A stretch of DNA of 64,000 nt from positions 1 through 64,000 of the forward strand of contig JAUIAV010000003.1 of assembly GCA_030425195.1 (NCBI GenBank), given 5' to 3'. Both the position numbers and the translations under genes were made by a program. Position 1 is the stretch's first letter, and each line of letters begins with the position of its first letter. Below are positions 34,858 to 43,315 of this stretch, in pieces. The stretch is from Gammaproteobacteria bacterium (GTDB taxonomy: Bacteria; Pseudomonadota; Gammaproteobacteria; Pseudomonadales; Azotimanducaceae). The notes under the pieces are model-generated. The model worked only from the letters and a program-made list of their open reading frames with translations. It did no database searches and was not told the origin of the DNA.

Positions 34858-35442
34858 ATGAAATACGAGCGAGAATACGCCTGGGAGGCGATCTGCGAAG
34901 AAGCGATAAAACGCTTCGAAAAGCAGTATCAGACCACTAACAACCCTGCCTACAAGTTTTTCCTCCTCTGTCACGAACACTACACGGGATTCTTCCTGCT
35001 CTGTCGGCACGACCGATACAGATCTGCTCAGACGCTTCTGCTGCCGATGTTCCAGGCGCTGTTGAGAGGTTGGTGGCTGTCGCGTCATGCGAGCGAACGG
35101 GAAATAAAGAAGTTCGTCAAACGAGGGAAGATACCGCGGATGTCCAAACTTGCGGAACTGATCCTCAGTGATTCCGCAACGCATGACGAACGGTTTCGGT
35201 CGCAGGACATTCAACGCCTGCTGAACGCGTTTACCCGCCACGGCGCAAGGCAACCAATACCTGCTCTATTCAGTGAGGAGACGAGTGACGGGATCAGATC
35301 GACTGCAGCGTCGACCTCCTATTTTGCGATGTTACTGCTGGCAGGCTGTATAGACCGAGAAGATGTCGTTGAGCTGCTGGAAAATGCATACTCGGACCTG
35401 ATGGCTCACTACGTACTCGGAGTTCAGGATCAGAAACGGTAG
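34858..35442 (+). CDS. All-helical protein of unknown function near the island border
   Basis: The 194-aa product is predicted helical throughout, with an N-terminal amphipathic helix, a HEHYTGFFLLCRHDRYRSAQTLLLPMFQALLRGWWLSRHA segment and a basic KFVKRGKIPRMSKLAELI stretch. The pattern recalls the DUF6988/DUF5677-type helical proteins common on mobile elements, but I cannot confirm the family. It lies 119 bases before direct repeat A, which bounds the island. Base composition is lower in GC than the flanking core. Confidence 0.65.
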   Translation: MKYEREYAWEAICEEAIKRFEKQYQTTNNPAYKFFLLCHEHYTGFFLLCRHDRYRSAQTLLLPMFQALLRGWWLSRHASEREIKKFVKRGKIPRMSKLAELILSDSATHDERFRSQDIQRLLNAFTRHGARQPIPALFSEETSDGIRSTAASTSYFAMLLLAGCIDREDVVELLENAYSDLMAHYVLGVQDQKR

Positions 35443-35670
35443 ACCTTGGCTCCGGTCTGAAGTGCTACCCATGTGTCCGGGCAGCGCCCAGACTGAATGG
35501 CGGAGCGGACGCCTGCCTACTACTCGGTCTAACTGTTTGTTTCTATTAGAATAAAAGTACCTGTCTTGCCAAATGTGCCCCCATATGTACCCCCGATCTG
35601 TGTTTACTTTCGATCGTCCCCTAGCTGAGCCCACATCAGTAGGTCAGTATTCGGCACGGGCGCTCCATTC
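35443..35670. other. Non-coding gap at the left island border
   Basis: The gap between the helical-protein gene and the first GT4 stop holds direct repeat A (35561-35625). An AT-rich run just before it (35528-35560) is of the sort seen beside recombinase sites. No integrase gene is present here. Confidence 0.6.
35561..35625 (+). repeat. Direct repeat A, left boundary of the island
   Basis: About 65 bp match repeat B (45024-45089) at roughly 80 percent by eye, with two single-base gaps. Shared blocks in order: CTGTCTTGCC, TGTGCCCCCA, ATGT, CTGTGT, TACTTTCG, TCG, CTAGC. Same orientation, 9.46 kb apart. It lies directly downstream of the cyclitol-type operon. A candidate att-like site or a duplicated integration footprint. 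Confidence 0.7.
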
Positions 35671-36762
35671 TCATGGCGGAAGAAGCTCGACGCAGTGTGC
35701 ATTAAATCGACCGCCCACTTCACTGGAACTGAACTGATTGAACGCGTATTCACGATTGAAATCAGACATACGCAAGCATGCCAGGGGATCATCGATCAGT
35801 TCTTTCAGGTTTCTCGTGAGGTCATCGACGCTATCTAGTTGAACCACCCGACCCATGACACCGTCCAGAAAGAAGTCGCTCAGTCCTCCTGCGCCGGTAG
35901 TGATGACCGGCAAGCCTGCAGCCATTGCTTCGAGCACAGATACCGGCATTCCTTCTCCATGAGAGGTAGGAAGACAGTAAAGATCATGTGCTGCTAATAG
36001 TTCCGCTTTCTGAGCGTTTCGAACATATCCGGCAAAGTGAATCGACCGTGCCAGCGAGGTTGGGAGTCTGCGGCAGTAGTCCATCACGTTGTCCAGTTCG
36101 CTACCAGCGCCTGCGATCGTGAGTTCAACGGGAACGTTCTGGCGTAGCAGGTTACATACCGCGTCTATCGTCTGGTAGACACCTTTCTCTTGCTCGATTC
36201 TACTGAGAAAAAGCACCTTCACTGAGGCGCTTAGTCGTCTAGAACCTGGTGCCGCATCTGGCCTTAGAAATTCATCAGAGAACATCGTAGTTTCGCTGAC
36301 AACGTAGCTCTGACCCCACGCCTGAACGGTTTCTGCGGCCGTGGATGTCAGTACCAGCGTGGTGTCTGCTTTTTTGAAGGAGATTCTATAGATAGCGGTG
36401 AGATACTTCTCGACCGTCTTCGCGAATTCAGCATCCCAGCCGTGCCAGAACACAATCAGATTCGCGTGGGAGCAACGCTTGATCAGCCAGGCGAAGATGG
36501 ATTCTCTTATGAAGCAGCGCACGTTCATAGAAGGGTTCAGGACGACAACGCCAGGCTTTGAATCGCGAATGTGGCGCAATAACCTGTAGGGATCTCGAAG
36601 ATAGTGGCTAACCCCGGCAGCACCGCCCATCCTGCCAATCTGCAGATACTCGTATGTCGGATTGCGGTTGGGTCCCAGCCGTGAGAGCAGAGTAACGTAG
36701 TAGTTAGCGATTCCCCCTGGGTCGTCCAGGGCCGGCCCAACCAGGAGAATGTCTGCACTCAT
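35671..36762 (-). CDS. Glycosyltransferase family 4 (first of two)
   Basis: This 363-aa GT-B-fold retaining glycosyltransferase has an N-terminal domain starting ILLVGPALDDPGGIANYYVTLL and a C-terminal donor-binding domain. In the latter, VKVLFLSRIEQEKGVYQTIDA and the EX7E motif HGEGMPVSVLEAMAAGLPVI are clear. It should transfer a sugar (or an activated cyclitol) from a nucleotide donor. It is the last gene of the eight-gene operon, with a 4-base ATGA overlap with the cupin gene. It could form a glycosidic or pseudoglycosidic bond with the cyclase-derived unit (inference). Validamycin's VldE is a GT-B pseudoglycosyltransferase, but of a different family (GT20-like). Confidence 0.92.
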   Translation of the reverse strand: MSADILLVGPALDDPGGIANYYVTLLSRLGPNRNPTYEYLQIGRMGGAAGVSHYLRDPYRLLRHIRDSKPGVVVLNPSMNVRCFIRESIFAWLIKRCSHANLIVFWHGWDAEFAKTVEKYLTAIYRISFKKADTTLVLTSTAAETVQAWGQSYVVSETTMFSDEFLRPDAAPGSRRLSASVKVLFLSRIEQEKGVYQTIDAVCNLLRQNVPVELTIAGAGSELDNVMDYCRRLPTSLARSIHFAGYVRNAQKAELLAAHDLYCLPTSHGEGMPVSVLEAMAAGLPVITTGAGGLSDFFLDGVMGRVVQLDSVDDLTRNLKELIDDPLACLRMSDFNREYAFNQFSSSEVGGRFNAHCVELLPP

Positions 36763-37115
36763 GGCAGTAGTGGTATTTCCAGAACGACTATCTTCAGCAC
36801 GTCAGGCCCAGGATTTCGCAGGCCATGTGTCCCGCCGGGAGGATTCACGACGACGTCGCCGGTCTTCACTTCGACGGTTCTGTCTTCGATGGTCATCAAA
36901 CCGATACCCGACAGGACAACATAGATCTCCTCGTTGTCCATGTCGTGGGTGTGGATACCGATTGAGTGTCCGGCTGGCACTTCGGTCATGTCTATGAAAT
37001 TCAGACCATGATGCGCTTTGTCATCCGCCACTCGAGCGCTTAGAACTTCCCCGTCTCCATCGTGGGCGTTGAGCACGCGGAACTCTGCATCCGCGTTCCG
37101 ATAGACGTTTCTCAA
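36759..37115 (-). CDS. Cupin-domain protein
   Basis: This 118-aa single-domain cupin has cupin motif 1, GIHTHDMDNEEIYVVLSG (two His and Glu as metal ligands), and motif 2, GDVVVNPPGGTHGLRN (His ligand). Small cupins in sugar and cyclitol clusters act as epimerases, isomerases or metal-dependent oxidases. It overlaps both neighbours by four bases (ATGA), which ties it closely to the sugar-phosphate cyclase and GT4 genes. Reaction unproven; a role in tailoring the cyclase product is an inference. Confidence 0.88.
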   Translation of the reverse strand: MRNVYRNADAEFRVLNAHDGDGEVLSARVADDKAHHGLNFIDMTEVPAGHSIGIHTHDMDNEEIYVVLSGIGLMTIEDRTVEVKTGDVVVNPPGGTHGLRNPGPDVLKIVVLEIPLLP

Positions 37116-38212
37116 GGTGCAATTCCTCTGACGATCTCACCCATCCTGGCCAACCCGTTTTGCATATGTTGACGATCGAGGCCGTTATTCAAGAACACCC
37201 CGGCGCCGATTTTCTGCGGGACGACCAGGTTCGCACATCCACCACGATGAGCCTCGGCGTTTGCGATGGCGCGAACGCATAGTTCAGGGGTCAAATAGGG
37301 ACAATCGAGAGGTAGTCCTGCTCTATGGAGCAGGCGGTAGATCCGTTCTACCTCCTTCCAGCTGATCGTCCCCCGGAGAGCCCCGATGGCAGAACTTAGC
37401 GCCATATCCAGGGCGACTGCATTTCCGTGGTGGATCGAAAACCCAGCTTCAGACTCAATCAGAGGACTGAAAGTGTGGCCAAAATCGACGAGACGCTGAT
37501 AGCCTTCCATCTCGAATGGGTTTTGTCCGAGCTGTTCCAGCATAAGCGCTATCGACCGGCGCACGATGTTGGCTGCCTCATGATGAGGGTTCTGGAAACG
37601 ACTCTGAAGAAGGTCCTCCAGATGTTCGTCTAGCTGATAGAAGAGTTCCTCGTCTGTCACGATTGCGATCTTGATTATCTCAGCTAGACCATAGCTTATA
37701 TGCTCCAAGGGTAAGGTTCGGAGGATGGTTGGATCCACTAAGACGTTGATTGGAGGATGAAACAAGCCTATTCGGCTCTTAAGCCCCTCATAGTTGACAC
37801 CGCATTTCAAGCCGATACCTGCATCAACCTGGCCAATCAAAGTTGTGGGTACGCGAATGCACTCCAATCCGCGTCGAACCACGGCCGCTGTCATGCTAAC
37901 CAGGTCTGTGCAGACACCCCCGCCGACAGCAACGACTACAGAGGTGCGTTCCAGTCCGGAAGTCCGTGCGCACAAACTCTGAACCGTCTGCAGATTCTTC
38001 TGCTTTTCCGACAACTGAATGACGTGATACTCGAAATCAACTCCTTCCAGGCTTCGTCTTATGGATTCCCCTAGAAGGTGATCCACGCTGGGGGTCGTAA
38101 TCAGAGTGCTGCGGCGGGATTCCAGCAAATCGCGTAGTCGCTGGAAGTGATTGCCGGTGAGGTTGACCACTTCTACGTCATAAGAGACTTCTCGTGTAGT
38201 TGAAAGTCGCAC
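37112..38212 (-). CDS. Sugar-phosphate cyclase, EEVS-like branch of the AroB superfamily
   Basis: This 366-aa protein shows the dehydroquinate-synthase fold: NAD-binding GGGV at 97-100, the VPTTLIGQVDAGIGLKCGVN block (121-140) and metal ligands Glu178 (YGLAEIIK), His246 (FGHTFSP) and His262 (HHGNAVALD). True AroB has VDSSVGGKTGIN, GHTFGHAIE and HGEAVAIGM at these places. The variants here (GVN after Lys136, FGHTFSP, a non-Glu residue after HG, and VALDM) fit EEVS/EVS-type cyclases that turn sedoheptulose 7-phosphate into C7-cyclitols. Exact product cannot be fixed by reading. Sixth gene of the operon, one base after the dehydrogenase gene, overlapping the cupin gene. Confidence 0.85.
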   Translation of the reverse strand: MRLSTTREVSYDVEVVNLTGNHFQRLRDLLESRRSTLITTPSVDHLLGESIRRSLEGVDFEYHVIQLSEKQKNLQTVQSLCARTSGLERTSVVVAVGGGVCTDLVSMTAAVVRRGLECIRVPTTLIGQVDAGIGLKCGVNYEGLKSRIGLFHPPINVLVDPTILRTLPLEHISYGLAEIIKIAIVTDEELFYQLDEHLEDLLQSRFQNPHHEAANIVRRSIALMLEQLGQNPFEMEGYQRLVDFGHTFSPLIESEAGFSIHHGNAVALDMALSSAIGALRGTISWKEVERIYRLLHRAGLPLDCPYLTPELCVRAIANAEAHRGGCANLVVPQKIGAGVFLNNGLDRQHMQNGLARMGEIVRGIAP

Positions 38213-38213
38213 G

Positions 38214-39419
38214 TCAGAGCCGGATCACGCGTGGGTCAGGCGCCATGATTTTTCCTCCGCCAGCATCGACTACTGTAGCGCAGCGGTCGCATATCTGGGA
38301 GGTGGTGATACTGGCGTCACCTGCGAGTAGTAGGACCGCATCGGCCTGTGAGCAGAACTCGAGGGGAACTCTCTGTATCTGACTGCCGCCAACTTCAAGG
38401 CGAAGAACTTCCGGGTCTACGAATCGAACGTCGCAACCGATCTCTCTGAGTAGCGTCACTATTTCCAGAGCTGGAGTTCCGGCGAGATCAGAGGAGCCTG
38501 GCTTGAAACCTACCCCGATCAGTACAACCATCGCGCCAGGACCAATCTCGGCATGCCTGCGTAAATGTGCAATCACGACAGAATTGATTTCTTCCATCGT
38601 TCGGTTGGCGCCCTCCAGCACCGGTGTACTGACGTCAAGACTGCCGGCCAACTCCCTGATGGCGGTCAGATCCGCAGGAAGGCAGTGTCCTCCAACACCC
38701 GCGCCCGGAAAAAAGGGGAAGTAGCCGTTTGGTTTGGTCGCGGCAGCGCTCGCGACTTCATGAGCCTCGAGGCCTAGCGCATGTGCAACCTTCATTACTT
38801 CGCTGATAAATGAGATTCCTACCGACAGAAACGCGTTCTCGACCAGCTTCGAGAGTTCGGCAACCTCCGCGCTCGATACGCGTTCGATCTGAAGCCCGAG
38901 GGAACACAGGAACTCATAGGCAACCACCTCCTCCTTACCGCTCTCGAGGCCTCCCAGTAGTCGCGGAGTAGCAAGGATTTGGTTGATTGCATCGCCTTCC
39001 CGCAGTCGTTCAGGGCAGCAGACCACGGTAACCGTCGATCGCAGAGCGGATGGAAGCGACTGCCACAGCTCTCGAGTTGAGCCGGGTTTGACGGTACTGG
39101 TGATGATGATGACTTCCGGAGGATTCTCCAGTTTTTCGATATCTCTGACGCACTCGATTAGCCCGCCTCGACTGCGATCGGGCCGGATAGCGATGACCAT
39201 GATCCTGCAACCATTCAGGACCATCGAATCATCAGATGAGTCTAGGAACCGTTTTTCGACTTGAATCGACTTCGCGTCTCGCACGCGCTGTTGGTTGATG
39301 TCATATCCGACAACTTTGTAGCCCGCCCTGAGCGCGAGCGTGGCCATAGAGGTTCCCACCAAGCCAAGCCCAACGATAGCCACGGGGCTATTCTGAGTTC
39401 TCTTGGTTTGTCTCTGCAT
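38214..39419 (-). CDS. UDP-glucose/GDP-mannose dehydrogenase-family protein
   Basis: This 401-aa protein has the three-domain layout of NDP-sugar 4-electron dehydrogenases: N-terminal Rossmann domain (IVGLGLVGTSMATLALRAGYKVVGYDIN) and a central helical domain with the Lys of AELSKLVENA. The catalytic Cys246 lies in PGAGVGGHCLPADL, and a C-terminal UDP-binding Rossmann domain follows (GVGFKPGSSDLAGTPALEI). These enzymes oxidise NDP-hexoses (or HexNAc) to uronic acids. Here a sugar or cyclitol nucleotide are both possible substrates. ATG 39419 is used, five bases after the ROK stop; a GTG at 39431 is an alternative. Confidence 0.9.
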   Translation of the reverse strand: MQRQTKRTQNSPVAIVGLGLVGTSMATLALRAGYKVVGYDINQQRVRDAKSIQVEKRFLDSSDDSMVLNGCRIMVIAIRPDRSRGGLIECVRDIEKLENPPEVIIITSTVKPGSTRELWQSLPSALRSTVTVVCCPERLREGDAINQILATPRLLGGLESGKEEVVAYEFLCSLGLQIERVSSAEVAELSKLVENAFLSVGISFISEVMKVAHALGLEAHEVASAAATKPNGYFPFFPGAGVGGHCLPADLTAIRELAGSLDVSTPVLEGANRTMEEINSVVIAHLRRHAEIGPGAMVVLIGVGFKPGSSDLAGTPALEIVTLLREIGCDVRFVDPEVLRLEVGGSQIQRVPLEFCSQADAVLLLAGDASITTSQICDRCATVVDAGGGKIMAPDPRVIRL

Positions 39420-39424
39420 TCGTT

Positions 39425-40369
39425 TCAGCACCCGCCGATAAGACCAGCGAAGAAAACACCTCCAGCGATGGCCTCTTCCTGATCCTGCGGCCCCATTTCA
39501 ATCAGGCGCTCCCAGTCCTGCCCGACATCCCAGACTAGAGAGCGCATATGGTTGAGAAGCTGATCCCGATAAGCGTTTCCAAGCGATTTCGCCAAACCGC
39601 CAACGATAAAAAATCTATCGATGCCGCATGCCAGGTGTATCGAAGCAAGAGTCCAAGCCAAAGGCGACGCCAGTCGATCAACGATGTCAGTAGATTCCGG
39701 GTGACCTTCTTTGAAGCCACGAATGAGTTCGACCACATCCGATGGAAAATCCGACCCAGATTCTTCGCAATAGCTCTGTGCAGCTCTTCCTGAAGATACA
39801 CGACCGAGCTCGTCGGCGAGCTGCGGGATTATCAGATGACCGATTTCTCCTCCCAGTCGCCTTTCGCCAACGACTGGCTCACCCTTCAGGAAGATCTTGT
39901 TGCCGATTCCAGAGCCGACTGTCACAACGCAGAAATCGGATTCACCTTTTTCCACGAAGTAGTATCCCGCCGCGGTCAGATCGTTCAATACATAGACCTC
40001 AGCTGGACTCCATATCTCGATCAGACGTTCTCTGAGTTCGAAAGGCCGATCCATCTGCTCGCCAAGAATGGTTGGCGAGCGAACGGCGACGCCGTCGTCG
40101 TTGATCGGGCCAGCATATCCAACGGTGACGAGCTTGGGAGCATCCTTGGAGGCAAGCAGAGAGTTGCCTAGTTGACTCATCTGTGTGAGCACAAGTTCCA
40201 GAATGACCTCGGCAGGGAGATCATGTGTGAGATAGTTCGGCGTCAGTCCTTCGGCATGCGACTCTACACGCCCAGTATGTGTGTTGACGAGGCTGGCCCT
40301 CGTCCGCGTTCCGCCAACATCGAAAGCAAGGGCCAGACCAGCTGTTGTCACCATGACGAGCTCATTCAA
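39425..40369 (-). CDS. ROK-family kinase without the zinc motif
   Basis: This 314-aa protein of the ROK/glucokinase superfamily has phosphate-1 DVGGTRTRAS (17-26) and the catalytic Asp130 in LNDLTAAG. The GSGIGNKIF loop follows, with His178 in GGEIGHLIIP and an adenosine-site segment FFIVGGLA. The CxCGx2GCxE zinc cluster typical of most ROK proteins is absent from the region after His178. ROK kinases in validamycin- and acarbose-type clusters phosphorylate cyclitols, so a cyclitol kinase role is attractive here (inference). ATGA overlap with the radical SAM gene fixes the start. Confidence 0.88.
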   Translation of the reverse strand: MNELVMVTTAGLALAFDVGGTRTRASLVNTHTGRVESHAEGLTPNYLTHDLPAEVILELVLTQMSQLGNSLLASKDAPKLVTVGYAGPINDDGVAVRSPTILGEQMDRPFELRERLIEIWSPAEVYVLNDLTAAGYYFVEKGESDFCVVTVGSGIGNKIFLKGEPVVGERRLGGEIGHLIIPQLADELGRVSSGRAAQSYCEESGSDFPSDVVELIRGFKEGHPESTDIVDRLASPLAWTLASIHLACGIDRFFIVGGLAKSLGNAYRDQLLNHMRSLVWDVGQDWERLIEMGPQDQEEAIAGGVFFAGLIGGC

Positions 40370-41316
40370 TCACCAATCATCCTGGTCAGCAGAATGTCGG
40401 ACGCCTTTGCGACCTTTCTGCTGGGTAACACCCTGAGCAACTTTTTCTGAGCGTTCAGATACCCCCGCGTCATTGCGATGCGGCGCTCATCTATCCTAGT
40501 GCTCTCTGGAGCCGTGGGCTGCACGACTTCATCTCGTTGAAGTTGTCGCCAATCAGCGTACTCCCCAGCTGTTCCGAGGCAGTAGGTACATGACTTGAGT
40601 GGGTCGTCTCGATCGAGCATCTCGAGCAATCGATTGAGCAGATCCGGAGCATGGAGCTCGACACCGTCTTCGACCCTCGGATCGCCAATAACATGGCCTG
40701 CTTTCTCGAGATATCGTTTCAGGAAAATGGGACGCGAGCAGAGGTAAAAAAAACCATCGTAAAACGTCTGGCACCCCCACGTGTGGGCAATCAGGCAGCT
40801 GTTGAAGATCTTGTTTGCCTCTTCTGGATCCAGAGGTGCGCTGACTTCCATTGTCCGAAAGCGCGAGATCTGCTCGACCTTCAGCGAAACCCCGAGATCT
40901 TCGAGACGTTTAAGTGTCAGGTTCCAATCGATCGCTTCGGTCTGTTTCGTCGGATAGAGGCTGACTGACACTTTGTCGAATGCACTGAGCGTGTCGTCGG
41001 AGATTCGATTCAGCAGCACACCGTTTGTTGCTATCTCAATCTCCTTTGAAACCCCGCTTGCGCGAACAATGCTGGCAAACATCGGCAGTTGCCGCGCAAG
41101 CAAGGGTTCACCGCCAACAAAGCGAAAGCGTTCGACTTTATAGACTGAGGCGAGGCGCTCCAGATCGCGTTGAAAAGTCTCGACAGGTAGTCCGCCTGAC
41201 TTCTGATAGGGGGAAAGATGACTGCATTCGCTGCATCTCAGATTGCAGTGATCTACGACGTTGTATTCTAACTTTCTCGCAAGAATTTTGCCGCCGACGA
41301 TGGAGAAGTTCGGCAT
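40366..41316 (-). CDS. Radical SAM protein with SPASM-like cysteines
   Basis: This 316-aa protein has the 4Fe-4S motif C24-x3-C28-x2-C31 in VDHCNLRCSECSHL and the GGEPLL motif (FRFVGGEPLLARQ). A central TIM-barrel half follows, with more Cys in its second part (CLIAHTWGCQTFYDGFFYLC and CTYC) that could bind an auxiliary cluster. It resembles the twitch/SPASM group (e.g. BtrN- or AlbA-like), which dehydrogenate alcohols or modify peptides. ATG 41316 was chosen because it starts eight bases after the GT4 stop and gives a normal N-terminus. A carbohydrate or cyclitol oxidation or epimerisation is possible. Confidence 0.9.
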   Translation of the reverse strand: MPNFSIVGGKILARKLEYNVVDHCNLRCSECSHLSPYQKSGGLPVETFQRDLERLASVYKVERFRFVGGEPLLARQLPMFASIVRASGVSKEIEIATNGVLLNRISDDTLSAFDKVSVSLYPTKQTEAIDWNLTLKRLEDLGVSLKVEQISRFRTMEVSAPLDPEEANKIFNSCLIAHTWGCQTFYDGFFYLCSRPIFLKRYLEKAGHVIGDPRVEDGVELHAPDLLNRLLEMLDRDDPLKSCTYCLGTAGEYADWRQLQRDEVVQPTAPESTRIDERRIAMTRGYLNAQKKLLRVLPSRKVAKASDILLTRMIGD

Positions 41317-41324
41317 CAGACGTC

Positions 41325-42527
41325 CTACATTATTCCGATTTTCTGGTACACGCCGACCAGATTTGATCGCTGCTTTTCCCAAGAGAGATCGTCTTCTATT
41401 CTGCAGCGGGCCTTCTTGCCCATAGCCGTTCGTAGCGACCTGTCGTCTGCCAGTGCGATTATCGCGTCTGCCAGAACGCTGGCGTTGTGCTCCGAAAGAT
41501 ACATGACACAATCGGCTCCGCTGACCCTGGTTTCCGGCATATCGTATGCGATGACGGCCTTACCCAGAGCCATGTATTCCATCAGCTTGTTCATCGTCAG
41601 ATGTTGATTGAATGGCGTTGGCAGGTCCGGCTGAACGGCGATATCAACAGCCGCGAATGCTTCCAGGACGCCCTGCCAGGAAATCGTGCCCGGCATGAGC
41701 ACGGATCCACTCAAACCCATACTGTCTCTCTGCTCCAATAGATCCTGGTAAGCATCTCCGCTACCCACTAGCACGAACCCGATGTCCGTACGAGATCTCT
41801 CCTGTCGCACTATCCTCGCCGCTTCGAGCAGGTTGTCGACTCGATCCTGGGGGTTCATGATGCCCAGGTAGCCGACCACGATATCACCCACTTCGGTGAC
41901 TTCAGGTGATGGGTCTACTTCGTAGAAGTCCTTTTCGAGCCATGGACCGTTTCTAACTACCGTAACGGCATCATCCGCTTTCCTGCCTCTTTGCAAGGCC
42001 ATCCGACGAAACGTCTGATTGGTTGATATCACGTGATCAGCAGTCCGAATGCTCATCCGCTCCAGCCAGCTGACAAAATCGATCAGCATCGGGAAGCGTT
42101 CTGCATATCTGACTTCGAACAACTCTGGGACCAGGTCGTGATGATCAAACACGAAACGTCGACCAAGAAGTTTATAGGGTGACGCAACCAACCATAGAAG
42201 ATCCGGGGGGTTGGCGACATGAACAACATCGAATCCATGGCGCAGGAATACGTAGGCGGTTAAAACCGTCTGCAGCACGAGGCTGAAAACGTATTCCAGA
42301 ACGTGTGAAAAAAATGCCGCCCCCATGGCAGGTTTGAAGTATTGATACACCGTCACACCCTCGATTGTGCGGCGGAAACCAGCGCCATCCGTGGGACAAA
42401 TCACAACCACAGAAGCGCCATGCTCCATAAGGCAGTGCGCCTCCCGCCGGACTCTTGTGTCCAGGCTGTAGGGAACATTTTCGATGAGAAACAGTGCTCG
42501 TCTGGATTTCGTTTTCGACGTCACCAC
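41325..42527 (-). CDS. Glycosyltransferase family 4 (second)
   Basis: This 400-aa GT-B glycosyltransferase begins ALFLIENVPYSLDTRVRREAHCLMEHG. A membrane-associating hydrophobic patch follows (about 70-95), then FDHHDLVPELFE, which is typical of the GT4 group acting in O-antigen or exopolysaccharide synthesis. The C-terminal donor domain has VVGYLGIMNPQDRVDNLLEAARI and the LTMNKLMEYMALGKAVIAYD segment in place of a strict EX7E. GTG 42527 overlaps the nucleotidyltransferase stop (TAGTG) with AGGA upstream. It probably uses the NDP-activated product of its neighbours. Confidence 0.9.
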   Translation of the reverse strand: MVTSKTKSRRALFLIENVPYSLDTRVRREAHCLMEHGASVVVICPTDGAGFRRTIEGVTVYQYFKPAMGAAFFSHVLEYVFSLVLQTVLTAYVFLRHGFDVVHVANPPDLLWLVASPYKLLGRRFVFDHHDLVPELFEVRYAERFPMLIDFVSWLERMSIRTADHVISTNQTFRRMALQRGRKADDAVTVVRNGPWLEKDFYEVDPSPEVTEVGDIVVGYLGIMNPQDRVDNLLEAARIVRQERSRTDIGFVLVGSGDAYQDLLEQRDSMGLSGSVLMPGTISWQGVLEAFAAVDIAVQPDLPTPFNQHLTMNKLMEYMALGKAVIAYDMPETRVSGADCVMYLSEHNASVLADAIIALADDRSLRTAMGKKARCRIEDDLSWEKQRSNLVGVYQKIGIM

Positions 42528-43228
42528 TACCAGTCCTGCGATTCCGCGAGAGCAAGCAGTTTCTTTGTGTTCACGTCGAACCACCTGGCTCCGTGGTTCC
42601 AGTGTGCGATGGCTTTGCCGGTATCAATCATCCTGTTAATCACATCTGCAAGCCCGAATGGAACCTGGAGACCGGCGAGCGACGCTAGCGCTCCAGGACT
42701 GAACGCGGCGATACCGCTGCAGATCAAGTAGCGCTTGGCAGGCTTTTCAACATATTTTTCGATCAGCCCATCGTTTTCAACCAGCTCCCCCAACGAAAGC
42801 TGGTATTCCTCGTAGTGGCTAGCGAGCGTTGCGTCTGATTGATTGGCCTGGTGAATCGATAGCAGTCTCTCGAAGTTAAAATCTGTCAGCAGGTCTGCAA
42901 AAACAAACAGAGTCGTCATTTCGTCGATCGGCAATCGCTGAAGCGCTCCGGCGTTACCGAGTGCTGTCTCTTCTCGGACGAATCGGACCGGTAGGTGAGT
43001 CTGGGAATCTGCCAGGTGTTCGCGGACGTGGAGTTCTATCTGGTCGCCGAGATATCCAGTGACGACGACCAGGTCGTCCGGCGCGGTGCTGGATAGAGCG
43101 TCAATCAGGCGGGCAATCAGCGTGCGCTCCCCAACCTGGAGCAACGGTTTGGGCTTTTTCTCGCTGATATTTCCGAGACGAGTACCTCGTCCACCCGCCT
43201 GCAACACCACTCGTAGACCGGTGTTCAC
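42527..43228 (-). CDS. NTP-transferase-family nucleotidyltransferase
   Basis: This 233-aa protein starts with the sugar-nucleotidyltransferase signature LQAGGRGTRLG (9-19) and KPKPLL (Lys27). Further on are VVTGYLGDQIE, GNAGAL and the metal-binding FVFADLLTDFN, where canonical enzymes have GD. It should couple a sugar- or cyclitol-1-phosphate with an NTP to give an NDP-activated unit. It is the first gene of the eight-gene minus-strand operon, behind a candidate promoter at 43255-43283. In validamycin clusters the equivalent ValB makes GDP-valienol. Confidence 0.9.
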   Translation of the reverse strand: MNTGLRVVLQAGGRGTRLGNISEKKPKPLLQVGERTLIARLIDALSSTAPDDLVVVTGYLGDQIELHVREHLADSQTHLPVRFVREETALGNAGALQRLPIDEMTTLFVFADLLTDFNFERLLSIHQANQSDATLASHYEEYQLSLGELVENDGLIEKYVEKPAKRYLICSGIAAFSPGALASLAGLQVPFGLADVINRMIDTGKAIAHWNHGARWFDVNTKKLLALAESQDW

Positions 43229-43254
43229 CTACCCCCCCAAGGCATTGATGCACT

Positions 43255-43283
43255 TAGTATACTAATCGTCAGGATGGGTGTTT
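43255..43283 (-). promoter_or_regulatory. Candidate sigma-70 promoter of the island operon
   Basis: On the minus strand TAAACA, 17 bases, TATACT (4/6 and 5/6 to consensus) lies 27-55 bases upstream of the nucleotidyltransferase start. The 87-base region is shared with the divergent GH4-like gene. No operator is obvious. Confidence 0.4.
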
Positions 43284-43315
43284 ACCCTCTGATGTAAGCG
43301 TGCGAGAGGTTCAAG

